From Dermacentor variabilis (lineage: Eukaryota; Arthropoda; Arachnida; Ixodida; Ixodidae), in NCBI RefSeq assembly GCF_050947875.1, contig NC_134570.1:108318122-108382121 (forward strand): a stretch of DNA of 64,000 nucleotides, read 5' to 3'. Below the pieces are notes generated by a model. That model searched no databases. It was not told the origin of the DNA and saw nothing but the letters and a program-made list of their open reading frames with translations. Numbering within the stretch: position 1 is the first letter of the stretch; every line of letters begins with the position of its first letter. Positions 10,942 through 24,862 of the stretch are shown here, piece by piece. A program made the position numbers and the translations under genes.

Positions 10942-11646
10942 TATAAAATTACGTCCGTATTTCGTCAACAGAATAAATTCAGCTCGACTGGCAAACTTGA
11001 TCCCCCTATTTAATCTTCTAGCCTAGCAGCACAGAAATCAAGGACAATGTAAGCATGCATAATGTCGGGCCGCATTTACCCATATGCAGCAGCTATGCAG
11101 ATGAAATATTAATTTTTTTTTGCAATAATGAAAAATCTCCTTGCCCTTCGGGTTCTAGTTCTTACTCGCAGTGAACTCGTCTTCACAATTTGCTAGAAAT
11201 GCCAAGTTGTTCTTTATTTCTCGCCGTGTCAGTGGACTAGGTTAAATTAGTCGTTTTACTTTATCTTCGGCACTTTGCTCTCTATACGCGGCAAGCAAAC
11301 ATTGCGGAAAAGCCGGTTACGTCAGTTTTCCAATAACACAGTCAATCGACGAATCAATAAATCAACACAAGTCTCAACGTAGGAGTACGACTTTACCGGA
11401 CGCGGATTTCCCGCGTAGGTGGACTAAGGGACGAGCAGCTAATACCCGCAAAAGTCCATCACGCGAGCTTCTACGTATAAGCAGATCATCTCGACGATAC
11501 CGCTAAGACAAAAAAAAAAAAAAAAAAGTCTCCGCTACTTGTCTTCTCGAGGCGGCGACCGCAACAACTACCTTTCATTTATTATTTGCTCTCTCTCTCT
11601 CTCTCTCTCGTTCAGAAGCGTAGACTGTTGAGCCAGTTGGTGCATC
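10942..11646. other. Unassigned sequence with short poly(A) and (CT)n
   Basis: Poly(A) at 11510-11527 and (CT)n at 11589-11610. Nothing else is recognised. Confidence 0.5.
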
Positions 11647-11757
11647 ATGTAGTGTCGTTGGGCGCGGAAATACGGGTGGGAAGAAACGGAGTGGACAGGG
11701 CAGACGCTGTCCTGTCCCGTTTTTTCACGCCCGTATTTCCGCTCAACAACACTACAT
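11647..11757. repeat. Foldback hairpin element, 111 bp
   Basis: ATGTAGTGTCGTTGGGCGCG at the left pairs with its reverse complement ending at 11757; the arms include GGAAATACGGG/CCCGTATTTCC and GGACAGG/CCTGTCC around a small loop near 11705. The whole segment is nearly one palindrome, the shape of a short foldback MITE. The element at 40446-40541 has a similar design but a different sequence. Confidence 0.75.
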
Positions 11758-12837
11758 AAAACTGCCCGTTAATTTGCGCATCAACGTTTCTTCTGACGTC
11801 GAATAATGCGTACACTGCAGCTTGTATGCAAAAGCTGAAGAATTAAATAGTGTCGCGCCCTCGTATATATGTGCACGTAATCTTGCCTCTTCGCAGGGCC
11901 TCAACATCTGACCAACTTTTTCTTTCGGGGCGAACTTTATACCTTTGATCAGATCGAGCGCCACGGGTACGACGAACAGACGACAGCATATATCTAGCCC
12001 ATTATGCACGCTTTACCTTTTCTGTGTACGACGCCTGTGTGTCCTGCTGGAAGTAGCCGCTGTCGTCACGTCCGTGCTGGGAGCGAGTACGTCGCGGATG
12101 TTTTTTCCCCCCTCAGAACACACCCACCACAGCTGCGGCGCACGTTCTTGAGCAGCAAACGGAAATATAACGAAAAAAAAAAGTGGAAACACAGATTTCT
12201 TTGCTCCGTCGACGACAACGACGGGTGCCAAACACAGCCAACGAGATGTGGAGACGATCGGCGCACGCAGGGAAGATCTCTGTCGTCCCTTCGACTGCCA
12301 CTGCTGCTTCGCCGGCTGCGGAAGCTTGCATATGAAGTACAACGTGCGAGACCAAATGGGAGGCGACGGCCGAAGCAGCCTCGATCGCCGCTATTTGCTC
12401 GCGCCGTCGGCGATAAAGCGAGAGACGACGGCAGATAATAAGTTCCGTTTCTATCGGCGGTGTATCGGGACTTCTGTTTCTGGCGGAGTGCGGTTTTGAG
12501 AGAGCGTGGCGGGCGTTGCGGAGAAATCTAGCGATACAGTTGCCCCGCTGCTTAACGTGCGCCAACTCGATTGTTTAAGGGGAGAGCGAAGGTTGATATC
12601 CGATGCTTGCGTAGAGTCTGACGTAACCGGCGTCACGCCGGAGGAGGGAGTCTCAGTCACGCGTGTGACTCATGCGCGCCAGTTTGGTATAGTTGTTGCT
12701 GCTGCTGCTGTTGCCCGTGTAGTGCGACGAAGATGGATGAGTACATTCGGTGCAATGTATGCGTCAAGAGGGAAAAGCGCTGTGAGGGCAGACGGTGATG
12801 ACAAGTGGTAGAGTCGCACCTTTCGCATGTGCTTTTA
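11758..12837. other. Unassigned, partly GC-rich sequence
   Basis: Overlapping open frames on both strands (for example 12113-12565 minus and 12004-12438 plus) arise from GC-rich composition and show no domain. No gene is called. Confidence 0.5.
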
Positions 12838-12921
12838 GGCAGTGGAAAGAGCAGTGACATACAGAAGGAGCTCGATGAAGTTGGGCGCAATGTCTTCGCG
12901 GAACGTTTGCTGCCGATGTCG
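12838..12921. repeat. Direct repeat copy 1
   Basis: About 84 bp sharing AGCAGTGACA, CTCGMTGAAGTTG and TGTCTTCGCGGAACG with 13684-13770 in the same orientation, roughly three quarters identical by eye. Probably two copies of one dispersed repeat; its full length was not determined. Confidence 0.65.
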
Positions 12922-12945
12922 TTTATTCTTCTCGACCCTGCTTCG

Positions 12946-13683
<738 letters not shown>

Positions 13684-13770
13684 GTAGCGCAGTGAGCAGT
13701 GACACACAGAAAGTGCTCGCTGAAGTTGTGCCCAATATGTCTTCGCGGAACGATTGCTGCACATCTCGTC
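13684..13770. repeat. Direct repeat copy 2
   Basis: Partner of 12838-12921. It keeps AGCAGTGACACACAGAAAGT and TGTCTTCGCGGAACGATTGC. Confidence 0.65.
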
Positions 13771-13914
13771 CAAAGGCATGCTAAATTCCTTCTTGAAGCT
13801 ACTTATCTTAATATAATTAGGTAAGTAATTAGGCCGGCGCTTGTGCATTCTCTAGTTAAGCAAGGACAAGAAATTACAAGGGTAAATTGTAATTGACTAT
13901 ATGTAGGGCATCAG

Positions 13915-14465
13915 TCCATACCGGAGCCCATTTTATCTCCTTCAGTTAGGTTTGAGAACCATCCGAAATCGAGCGGGGCAGTCCTGATTTTTGAGTAAAT
14001 GCCTCGTATCCCAATTTTACCCAGTCGGGACGGCCAAATGTCCCTACTTACTTTTTTTTCTGCTGAATAACAACAACTTGACCAGACTTCCTTTTTATAA
14101 TGCCTGACAGTACGTGTGCCCATTTTTTTTGTGTGTGTGTCTATGTTCGTTTGCATTGTGATAAACATATAGAGGCGGTCAATTTCGCTTATGTCATCGT
14201 TCTAGTTCTGTTGTACGCCCTAACGAATCGCTGTACCTCTATCTTTATTGACAGCCATGTTAGGCAACTGTAGTGCACCTTTCTTGTCGTAAATCGCGAC
14301 ATGGTAGGGCTTAAAAAGGAGTCCAGTTTTGTTACATGTACAGACTGGCGGCTCCTGGCACTGACACGGCCAGTCGTAGCTTTCCCTCCGCCCCCCCCCC
14401 CCCCTTTATCCGCCCCGACGTCCCCGACTTCGTACACTCGACTGCTGGCAACCCTATCTTCAATG
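13915..14465 (-). repeat. Unclassified ~0.5-kb interspersed repeat, copy A
   Basis: The reverse complement aligns over most of its length with 37865-38385. Shared blocks in order are TCGAG-GTACGAAGTCG, a C/G-run, GTGCCAGGAGCCGCCAGTCT, TTACGACAAGAAAGG, ATAGAGGTAC, TTAGGG-CAACAGAA, TTTGGCCGT-CCGACTGGGT and CATTTACTCAAAAATC. No coding frame, tRNA head or terminal repeat was recognised, so its class is unknown. Confidence 0.75.
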
Positions 14466-17170
<2,705 letters not shown>

Positions 17171-17244
17171 AGCAAACAGAAAGAAGCTGGAGCAACTCTG
17201 CCCGCAACAGCTTGCTGCAGAATCGGAGATAGAGGATGAGGAGG

Positions 17245-17247
<3 letters not shown>

Positions 17248-17290
<43 letters not shown>

Positions 17291-17880
17291 TAATGATATG
17301 AAATGCAGAGAGGTCGGCCTGAGGTATATTCCTCTAGCCAGCTACTCGGCATTGGGGGAAGGGAAAGAGGGAAAGAAAGAGGGAAGAGGTGCATGATGGG
17401 TGACGATGACGATAGAAGGAAGGAGTAGAACATATCGCAAGCAATTTGGCATGCTCAAAGTCTGCAACCCAAGCCCGTTATTTTTAAAAAGTTCAGTAAT
17501 GCCTGAATGGCCTTGAAACGCGATTGAGGATCTGGCCAAGGGCCTAAAATAACGTCCTCCGACAACGGTGCGCTGTCGAGACACGTAAGGTCGTTGTCCA
17601 ACCTTTCACGCTCTTCCACGTACTTAGGGCAGTCACAGAGCACATGACCTATTGTCTCAGTCACATTGCACACCTCACAGTGTGGAGACTCGGTGCGTCG
17701 CATGAGGTGCACGTATCCGCGCGTAAACGCTACCCACAGCCTTAGTCTGTGCAGAAGACTGGCACAGCTTCGTTGAAGTTTCGGTGGTAGCCTAAAAGTC
17801 ATGGGAGGGTCCAATCTCTGGAGTCGTCTGTGGCGATTATCCGGATTGTCCCAGTGCTGTGCTGTCAATTTTCGGATGAC
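17248..17880 (-). mobile_element. LINE 3' end, copy 1 (downstream)
   Basis: On the minus strand this holds the last ~137 codons of a LINE ORF2, then a 3' untranslated region containing GAGTAGCTGGCTAGAGG and AGGCCGACCTCTC, and a terminal (CT)n run (17248-17286). It repeats the order found in the adjacent copy at 17900-18682, so two truncated insertions of one family lie in tandem. Confidence 0.75.
17455..17868 (-). pseudogene. LINE ORF2 C-terminal region
   Basis: The 137-codon frame contains the post-RNase H tail typical of I-group/RNase H-bearing LINEs: TAQHWDNPDNRHRRLQRLD near the start, an Arg/Leu-rich helix (LLHRLRLWVAFTRGYVHL) and the zinc-knuckle-like CEVCNVTETIGHVLCDC. The RT and RNase H domains are missing, consistent with 5' truncation during retrotransposition. 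It is about 40 percent identical by eye to the frame at 18197-18682. Confidence 0.75.
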
Positions 17881-17899
17881 ACTGGAGAGGAGACAGTTG

Positions 17900-18682
17900 G
17901 CGTCATGAGGAGTAGTAGATTTTAATGAAGAGAACGGAGGAGAGGTCGGCCTGGAGAGCGTGCCTCTAGCCTGCTACTCCTCACTAGGGAAAGGGGAAGT
18001 GGGAAATACAGGGAAAGGTAGGTGGCGGGGGAATTTGTTATGGTACAATGAGATACTATATACACGTTGTCCTATATGCGGATGCGCACTGTAGACGCAA
18101 TACACGTAAGAGCAATCTTGTCCATACAAAAAATAATCTTGTCACAAAAAGTTATTGCGCAAACACATTTCGCACTAACTGCACGTCTCACAGCTTCTAG
18201 AGGCGATCGTCTAAACCAGTCTCACTCAAAAAGTTCAAAAGTGATTTTATGGCATGTTGGTCACAGTGAACAGTCCTCCACGCGCCCAAAAGCTTTTCTT
18301 CTGAAAAGGGGCGGGAGTCCAAGCTGTCAACTGTAGATTTGAGTGTTCTTCGTTCGGCCGCATATTGAGGGCACACGCAAAGTGCGTGAGCTATTGTCTC
18401 GAGAGTGTGACAGACGCTACACTCAGGGTCCCGTGTTTGTCCAATCTTTTGAAGGTATCGGTTGGTGTATGCCACACCCAGCCGTAATCGATGAATGAGT
18501 GTTTCCTGGCTTCTCCGCAACCGAAGTGGAAGCCGGAATTGTAATCCAGCGTCAAGTCTATGGAGGCGCTCTTGTCGATGTTCGGGGTTGTCCCAATGTC
18601 GCGCCGTAGAAGCTTTAAGGGAGGTATGGAGCATGTCGGAGATGGATGTCGGCAACAGTGCTATAGGATTGGTTGAACGCAC
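17900..18682 (-). mobile_element. LINE 3' end, copy 2 (upstream)
   Basis: Minus-strand coding tail (18197-18682) followed by a 3' untranslated region with GTAGCAGGCTAGAGGC and AGGCCGACCTCTCC, ending near CATTAAAATCTACTACTCC. The tail motifs match those of copy 1, which it precedes directly. Confidence 0.75.
18197..18682 (-). pseudogene. LINE ORF2 C-terminal region
   Basis: A 161-codon frame with RHWDNPEHRQERLHRLD, LIHRLRLGVAYTNRYLQK and the Cys/His cluster CSVCHTLETIAHALCVC. Same architecture as 17455-17868 but more complete at its N-terminal side. RT and RNase H are absent. It is a fragment of a dead element with no host function implied. Confidence 0.75.
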
Positions 18683-18729
18683 AATTGTTTTCTTTTCATT
18701 TTGAACTGCGCAAGCTGCCTTACGAGTAC

Positions 18730-19424
18730 ACTAGTGACAATCGCCCACACATAAATGGCGACACACGTTTTTTTTTCTCACTTTTCGTAGACTACCGTGT
18801 AATAATAATAATGATGCTATGCGCTCACAAAGAGGAACTCTTATGAGGTCAGGTTTGTAGGGGCGAGGGGTGAGTAAAATTTTAGTAAAATTCATCAACA
18901 AAAATTCATCATTTGCAATAAAAGAAAGTACAAGAAGTGCGAAACGATGTTTCTTTATACGAAAGGTATTTCCATTTTGACAGACGCAACACAGGAGGCA
19001 ACAACTGGTGGAGCACACTTTGTTGGATCAACGAGTGTACAGCCTATGCCGTTCGTTCAGCTGTGTGGTGCAGTTCTTGTGGCACTCTGACACTACCCGT
19101 ACTTATAAATGGAGGCTACTGGATTTCTTTTCATTCCTCAGGGAACTGGGAACTTATGGCATACCACAGAAACTCCCTCAAACAGGCCGTAGTGTGTAAC
19201 CAGCCTAGCTGTCGTAGACAACGTAGCCCGTACACTTTTTATAGAGAGTGACTTACACGAGCACTTGCAATAGGTTTGCGTGGCCAATAAATTATGAGAA
19301 ATTAAACTGAAATGTAACGGAATAGTGATTCATTTGTGTAGCACACCGTATCTACATACACAGACACAGAGGTCACAGTCACACGAGCAAAAAAGGTCGT
19401 TAGTTAAGGTCAGACTTGTACACG
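18730..19424. other. Unassigned sequence
   Basis: No gene or repeat is recognised. Confidence 0.5.
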
Positions 19425-20930
19425 TTACAGAAAAAAGGTAACCGACACAATTACGATTACTTCAATGAAAAATTTAATTGATTACAGTTACGAGATATTA
19501 TTTCCCAAAGTGTGGGACGACGACATACATGGTCGTTCCAGTTACTTTTGTGCTTCAATGCATAAAATAATGTTTTGTTAAACAAAGTAAGTGGGACTGC
19601 AGTGCATTTTTACAGCGAGTTTGAATGCGCATATATCCAAACAGGAGTCATTCTGTAAATTCATTCCAAGTGTATACACCTTGCATACTCGCCGGCCACA
19701 ATTCGCAAATTGCAATATCTGCCGTAAGGTAGTTAATTAAGAAGTTAATTAGTGAACTTATATATTAGTTGAATGTGTGTTTTGATTTCTTGCTGAAGTA
19801 ATTTCCGCCCCCCTGAATAATCCTGCTCAAGGACTACAACTGTGTTATCTGCAAAAGGCGATTATTTCACAAATTCCGGAACTATTAGAAATGATCACCC
19901 CGTATGAAACCATGCGGGCCTGGCTCTTTCAGTGCATCGCTGCAGCCCTTAACTCATTGTTCCACTTCACTAACAATTGTTTTTCCAATTTTTCATCCGC
20001 CCGTCTTCCTTCTCTTCTTCTAAAGATGTCAGTAGCGACGCGTAAAACTCGCTCGATAGGGGCCCTGGAAGGAATGGCGGTGTTGCAGCATATGAACACT
20101 TTACGCAAGACATCGCGGTAGCACCATTCCGCTCTACTCTCGTCTGGATCTTCTATGGATAGTAGCGCTTCATTGTTGTTGAAGCTCGAGGAAGACGCTT
20201 CTGGTAGGCAAAACCTAAAAAAAGAAAAAAAGGAATCGTCTGCAGCTGATTTGCTGGCAACAACTTCCGAAGGAGCCATCGGTGTGGAGTCATAGCAACG
20301 CCGGTTCAAGTCGTCGGTCAACATGTGGTGGAGATCTTAACGGTTCTCTTCACTCGTTAGCCATTTACAGACTTAAACCAAGGAATCATAAGGCGATGCG
20401 ACTAGTAGGTTGCACGTTCTTTGAAAAAGTGGATAAACCTGTAATGTAATTAAGAATATAACTGCTTATCCTTAAGCCCTCAAAACGCCGTTTCTCTTGC
20501 GTTCCCAAAATAAGCGTACGCGAGTCGCGTGCGATGCAGACGGACAGGAACATGCATGCTTAAACGCCCAGAAACTTGTTTATATGACAGAAATCAGAGT
20601 CCGCGCTTGGCGAAGAATTGAGTAGCAACCCTCGCCGGCTACGAACGCTGCGGAAAAAAAAGGCACCTCAAAGGGACGTGTGCGAAATTCGGGTTTGCCC
20701 GTCGAAACAGGTGCTTGCACGAGACTGCCGCGTTGGACGACCGCGGACCAAATTCCTGCCAAATTCAAGCTTTAAAAGCTGCATCTCCTGTCACCAGCTT
20801 GACTCCCCAATAAAGCATCTGATTACATGCAGTTGGTTTACCATAATATGTAATCTAACAGTTACCGAGTTAACAAGAAATGTAATCGATTACGAGTAAT
20901 TCATTACGTGTAATTCGTTACGCGAAAGTT
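19425..20930 (-). mobile_element. Degraded hAT-superfamily transposon
   Basis: A transposase C-terminal remnant sits between two sets of subterminal ATTAC/GTAAT-rich motifs: GTAACCGACACAATTACGAT with TTGATTACAGTTACG on the left, and TGTAATCGATTACGAGTAAT with TTCATTACGTGTAATTCG on the right. Such GTAATCGATTAC clusters are a recurring feature of certain hAT families. Exact ends and a target duplication were not resolved. Confidence 0.45.
19929..20324 (-). pseudogene. hAT transposase C-terminal dimerisation region
   Basis: The 131-codon frame contains YRDVLRKVFICCNTAIPSRA, then PIERVLRVATDIFRRREGR and a FEKQLLLK-like end (LEKQLLVKWNNEL). This matches the hAT dimerisation block, usually written as an Ile/Leu-rich helix, then the NTAIPSSAPVERVFSxAG core, then a basic stretch and a Leu-rich helix. 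Ser-Ala-Pro is Arg-Ala-Pro here and Phe-Ser is Leu-Arg, consistent with decay. The N-terminal BED finger and catalytic core are not seen. Confidence 0.7.
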
Positions 20931-21738
20931 TGGTCAACGTGCCTTAGGAATACATTCACGTACCTCGGCGAAATTTAATCGTCTTCGCCAATGTCCGTCC
21001 AGTTCTCGTATTTTTTTTTTTATAACGTAAAAGTTATGGCGACTGTACAAACGAGTGAGAGCTACAGCTACGTTAAGCATTAAGCACTAAGCGTTAAGCA
21101 CTAAGCGTTGAGCATATCTGCTCACTTTCCAGTCTCGATCGAGGCCGAGTGGTTTCGTTCGTTTGGAAGGTCACGAAACTGTTGACAAGGAGGCTGTCAC
21201 CCCTCCACAATGTTTTTCGTACAACTGAGCAACAGCAATATTTCTTAGTTTGTTGTTTGGCGCTAAGGCAACACATGCGCCATATGTAATAATAAAAATA
21301 CTTGGGAGGGGCCGCTCTACGTTAATTTCGAACAGCTTCTGTTCTTTTCGTGGACGTGTGTCGCCATGTCAAATTACAGAAACACAAACGGTAGATATCA
21401 AGTCGAACCAGATCGACAGATTAGGCCGCCCATTCGAAACGTGGCGGCGACAAATAGTCTCCTTCAGCCTGCTTGCTCAAATCGGGCTGTACTGCGTACA
21501 TCTATCGCCGTCTAGCATTTTGGCTATCTGATCTCGATCCTTCCTTTGTCACTAAAACATCTAACTTTATATCGTAACAATTGACTAGGCTGGCAACGAC
21601 TCCGATTTTATTAATCTCCTCCCTGCATTTGCTCCGCCAATGCTCTAAACGTCTCTAGTATACACTGATAGTACCAATAAAAATATTAAAGCCAGAAATC
21701 AGTATTAATACTATTTAGGTGCCTATTTGCAAGAATGG
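20931..21738. other. Unassigned sequence
   Basis: Contains a small tandem array built from TTAAGCACTAAGCG at 21073-21112. No gene is recognised. Confidence 0.5.
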
Positions 21739-22001
21739 AGGATTAAGAATAATAATAATAATATTTGGGGTTTTACGTGCCAAAACCACTTTCTGATTAT
21801 GAGGCACGCCGTAGTGGAGGACTCCGGAAATTTTGACCACCTGGGGTTCTTTAACGTGCACCTAAATCTAAGCACACGGGTGTTTTCGCATTTCGCCCCC
21901 ATCGAAATGCGGCCGCCGTGGCCGGGATTCGATCCCGCGACCTTGTGCTCAGCAGCCCAACACCATAGCCACTGAGCAACCACGGCGGTTAGGATTAAGA
22001 A
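21739..22001 (-). mobile_element. tRNA-headed SINE with 11-bp target duplication
   Basis: The body spans 21750-21990, and the flanks AGGATTAAGAA at 21739-21749 and 21991-22001 are identical. Minus orientation: the tRNA-like head (GCCGTGGTTGCTCAGTGG read in reverse) is at the right and an (ATA)n tail at the left. The body contains the conserved ACTACGGCGTGCCTCA block. The near-consensus sequence and clean duplication suggest a comparatively young insertion. Confidence 0.92.
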
Positions 22002-22038
22002 GACGAACGCGGGTTGCGCACCATTAAGTTAAAGAAAG

Positions 22039-22283
22039 CCAAACTAAGTTTTGTAGTTTTACGTCGCAAAACCACAATATGATTATGAGGCACGCCGTAG
22101 TGGGGCCTCCGGATTAATTTTGACGATCTGGGGTTCTTTAACGTACACCTAAATCTATAAGTACACGAATATTTTCTTTCCTTTGCATTTCGCCTTCATC
22201 GAAATGCGGCCGCCGCGGCCAGGATTGAATCGGCGACCTATGAGTCAGCAGCACAACGACATAGCCACTAACTTACCGCGGTG
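22039..22283 (-). mobile_element. tRNA-headed SINE, diverged copy
   Basis: Same family and orientation as the preceding copy and only 38 bp beyond its flank. Head ACCGCGGTAAGTTAGTGGCT is diverged and the body has the variant GGATTAATTTTGACGATCTG. No clear target duplication, so it is older. Confidence 0.85.
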
Positions 22284-23082
22284 GGTGTATCAGTAAGTCT
22301 ATACTGTCTGAGGAAACAACCTCGTCGCCATCTTCCAATCGCCCTGGATTCCGTCGCATGGGCCGTGGCATTATTAAAGGGCTCATCTGCACTGAAGCCA
22401 CGTTACTATAAATAATATAAACGAAAACCGGCAAGGATCGGCACACACCATCGCGGCCTTTCAAGGCAGGACGTACTAATTATTGTCTCTGCGCATGCAC
22501 GGAATGCAATAAAGTGGGCGACTTCGCGCACTACACCCATTGCAGAAGTTAAGAGATTATGCGGCAAACGGAAGAGATTGCCACACGCGTGTGTGCAACA
22601 TGTGTTCCCAAAAGTGCCCCGGGAAGCGGAGTGCGGAATGATGTGTCGCGTCTTCTTGCGTTTTAACGTGACTGCGAACTAATGCGCCACTGGCGCACAG
22701 TGCGATATGTGCTCGGGACAGAGGCACTGAGGCGGAGCAATTGCCGGCATTGGCTGCCATTCCGGCGCCACCTGCAGCAACAACACAACAACCACCCCCA
22801 CCGTACTGGGGACATTAATTTTTTTCCGGTTTTAATCATGGCAGCCGCAATGCAAGGATGGTCATCACGTTGGCAAATCGGCGTCCATCTGCGACTTCAC
22901 ATGTACGCGTGAGGCCGGCCCGTCGGTCTAATTTCGCGTCCGCTCATTAACATAGCGCAGCTAACGGCGTGTGGGCAGTAATAAAGAATGGAGGGGGGGC
23001 AGCGGGGGCTCGCAATCTGTATGCAGGCCAGTGTCCCGTTCTCGCCTCTTCCTGTCGAAACCCTCCCAAGGGCGTGTGGCTG
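22284..23082. other. Gene-flanking sequence, nothing recognised
   Basis: Lies 3' of the candidate gene. A minus-strand ATTAAA near 22830 could serve as a polyadenylation signal about 250 bp past its stop codon. No repeat was identified. Confidence 0.4.
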
Positions 23083-24144
23083 TCACTCGTACCACTTCCT
23101 GGACCGAGATCTACTGGTGTTAGGCTTGGAGACGCTGCGCGCCGTGCCGTACGACGGCTGGCATTGCGTGCACGTGGTGCAGCGAGGCGACGGCGACGGG
23201 CCCCGGGACGGCGACCGCTGGGGCAGTGGCGACGGCGATGCGAAGCGCCGCGAGCACGACCGCTTCGATTTGGGCACCTTGGCCACGTAGACCGGCGACG
23301 CGGTCACGGCCGGCTCCGGGTCGGCTGCGCGCCTCCTGCGCATCAGCTCCTCGATGCACTCGCGGCACGTCTCGGGCTCGAGGCCAACCTCGGACTCGGT
23401 GTCCTCCACCGCCGGGGCCATCTTGTCGTACCAGTTGCGGTCTTCGATGATCTGCATCACGTTTGGCAGCTTCTGTCGAGCCGACCTCGCGGACTTGCGC
23501 TGCTGCGACGAGGGTTTCACTTCCTCCAGGTAGACGTTCTTACCCCGGGGCACGAGGCGCACGACCTGCGGCTCGTTTGTCGCCGTCGCGCCGCCGGCTA
23601 CGTACCTGCAGTCTTCCGGGGAGGCGTTCTGGCGGTAGAGCGGCGGGCAGCTGTCGCACTGCAGGCCGCCGGCGACGGTCGTGCCAACGACCGGTTGAAG
23701 TGCGCGGTCGCCCTGGAGCGACGGCGCCATACGGCACACCGCCTTCTTCGGGCGCACGGGGGGAGGGCACTGGACGGGCACGCACTTTATGCCGCCGACG
23801 GCCTGCTGGTTCTTGAGCTGCGCGGCGTCCAAGTAGTACACGGTCTCCGAACCCTGCCTGACTGCGGTGCCCATGGCGACGGCCTTTGGTGCGGCTCCCG
23901 GACGAGGCTTGGCCTGGTCTTTCGCCTCGGAGACGCTACGCCGGACCGCGGCGGGAAATTTTTTAGGCCGGAGGGGTAGCCGCTGGGGGGAGCAATTTCG
24001 CGACGTGCTTTTTCTAGCGACGTCGTCCCGGGCCGAATAGACGAGCAGCGGTTCCCGTGTTCCAGCTGCCCGAAGCGCCCCCTCACAGAACGGGTGCACG
24101 TTCATCTCGGCGGCTCGTGCGCCGCAAGTAGTGGCGATTGTCAT
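23083..24144 (-). CDS. Uncharacterised Cys/Arg/Ser/Pro-rich protein, probable host gene
   Basis: An uninterrupted 353-codon frame, by far the best coding candidate in the window. Third codon positions are strongly G/C, unlike the flanking DNA. Visible features: a basic, proline-rich N-terminal third (residues 40-90); a YYLDAAQL stretch (103-110); Cys pairs CVPVQC (121-126), CDSC (163-166) and CREC (260-263); a predicted helix with a run of five arginines (262-273); a Ser-Pro repeat segment SPSPLPQRSPSRGPSPSP (303-320) followed by CTTCTQC (322-328); and an Arg-Ser tail SRSRSRK ending in WYE. No signal peptide or membrane span is evident. The composition suggests a disordered, possibly nuclear or structural protein, but I recognise no family. 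The first Met (24142-24144) is used by default; Met14 is an alternative. It may be a single exon of a larger gene. No transposon motif is present in it. Confidence 0.6.
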   Translation of the reverse strand: MTIATTCGARAAEMNVHPFCEGALRAAGTREPLLVYSARDDVARKSTSRNCSPQRLPLRPKKFPAAVRRSVSEAKDQAKPRPGAAPKAVAMGTAVRQGSETVYYLDAAQLKNQQAVGGIKCVPVQCPPPVRPKKAVCRMAPSLQGDRALQPVVGTTVAGGLQCDSCPPLYRQNASPEDCRYVAGGATATNEPQVVRLVPRGKNVYLEEVKPSSQQRKSARSARQKLPNVMQIIEDRNWYDKMAPAVEDTESEVGLEPETCRECIEELMRRRRAADPEPAVTASPVYVAKVPKSKRSCSRRFASPSPLPQRSPSRGPSPSPRCTTCTQCQPSYGTARSVSKPNTSRSRSRKWYE

Positions 24145-24327
24145 CGTATATGCCGCGAGTACGCTTTAGAAGAAGAAGAAGAGGAAGCTAAAGCAAGAAA
24201 GATGTTTTCTCTCCGATGTTTCCTACTTGTCATCAATGTTATAATTTTTCAATTGTAATATACTTTCTATCGCCATTTTGCTCTTTCCGTCCGATTGTCG
24301 ACCAATCCTTTATAGTGGGTGTGAGTC
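24145..24327. other. Upstream flank of candidate gene
   Basis: Short purine-rich (AAG)n stretch at about 24169-24184 then AT-rich DNA. A promoter is expected here for the minus-strand gene, but no motif is convincing. Confidence 0.3.
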
Positions 24328-24660
24328 ATGGGAAGGGAGGATAACGACAACAACATCGAGGGAGAGGAATTTATGATCAATGCGTTAACATCCTGTGGTG
24401 TTCCTGGGTATATAGTAACGTGCATTCAGTCATTCTTAGGTGAAAGAGAATTCTATTGCTACGAAAGTGGCGTTTCTTCTTCTAGCACAAACAAAAGAGA
24501 GGCGTACCGCAAGGCTCAGTCCTTTCTCCAGTGCTTTTTAATATTCGGGTGAGCCCACTACCTTGTCATCAAGAAGTAACTATTTATGTTTATGCAGACG
24601 ATATTGCGTTTTTTGCGTCTGCAAAAGACATCCACATGCTATACCAACGACTGCAAACTT
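24328..24660 (+). pseudogene. LINE reverse transcriptase palm, frameshifted
   Basis: The first part reads in one frame (NALTSCGVPGYIVTCIQSFL, a typical pre-palm segment). Near 24495 the reading shifts to a frame that gives RGVPQGSVLSPVLFNI and then VYADDIAFFASAKD, ending at a TAG at 24658-24660. Both motif B-like and catalytic Asp-Asp residues survive, but the frame is broken on each side. Confidence 0.8.
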
Positions 24661-24862
24661 AGCTTTATGCTCTGGAGAGGCGGTTAGATGTTAGTCACTT
24701 TATACTCAATGCCAGCAAATGTGCTGTTCTCGTTTTTCCGATACGTGACAGTGCACATCATCTCACTGTCTTGCCACCTTCAAGACATACCACAGGTGGA
24801 ATTTGTTAAATACTTCGGAATTATTTATAGCGTCTCTCTCAACTGGCACCCACACATAGATC

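Noticed and set aside
22969..23979. 336-codon plus-strand open frame antisense to the candidate gene
   Set aside because: It is Arg/Ala/Leu-rich and mirrors the high-GC third positions of the minus-strand gene, the usual signature of an antisense shadow frame.
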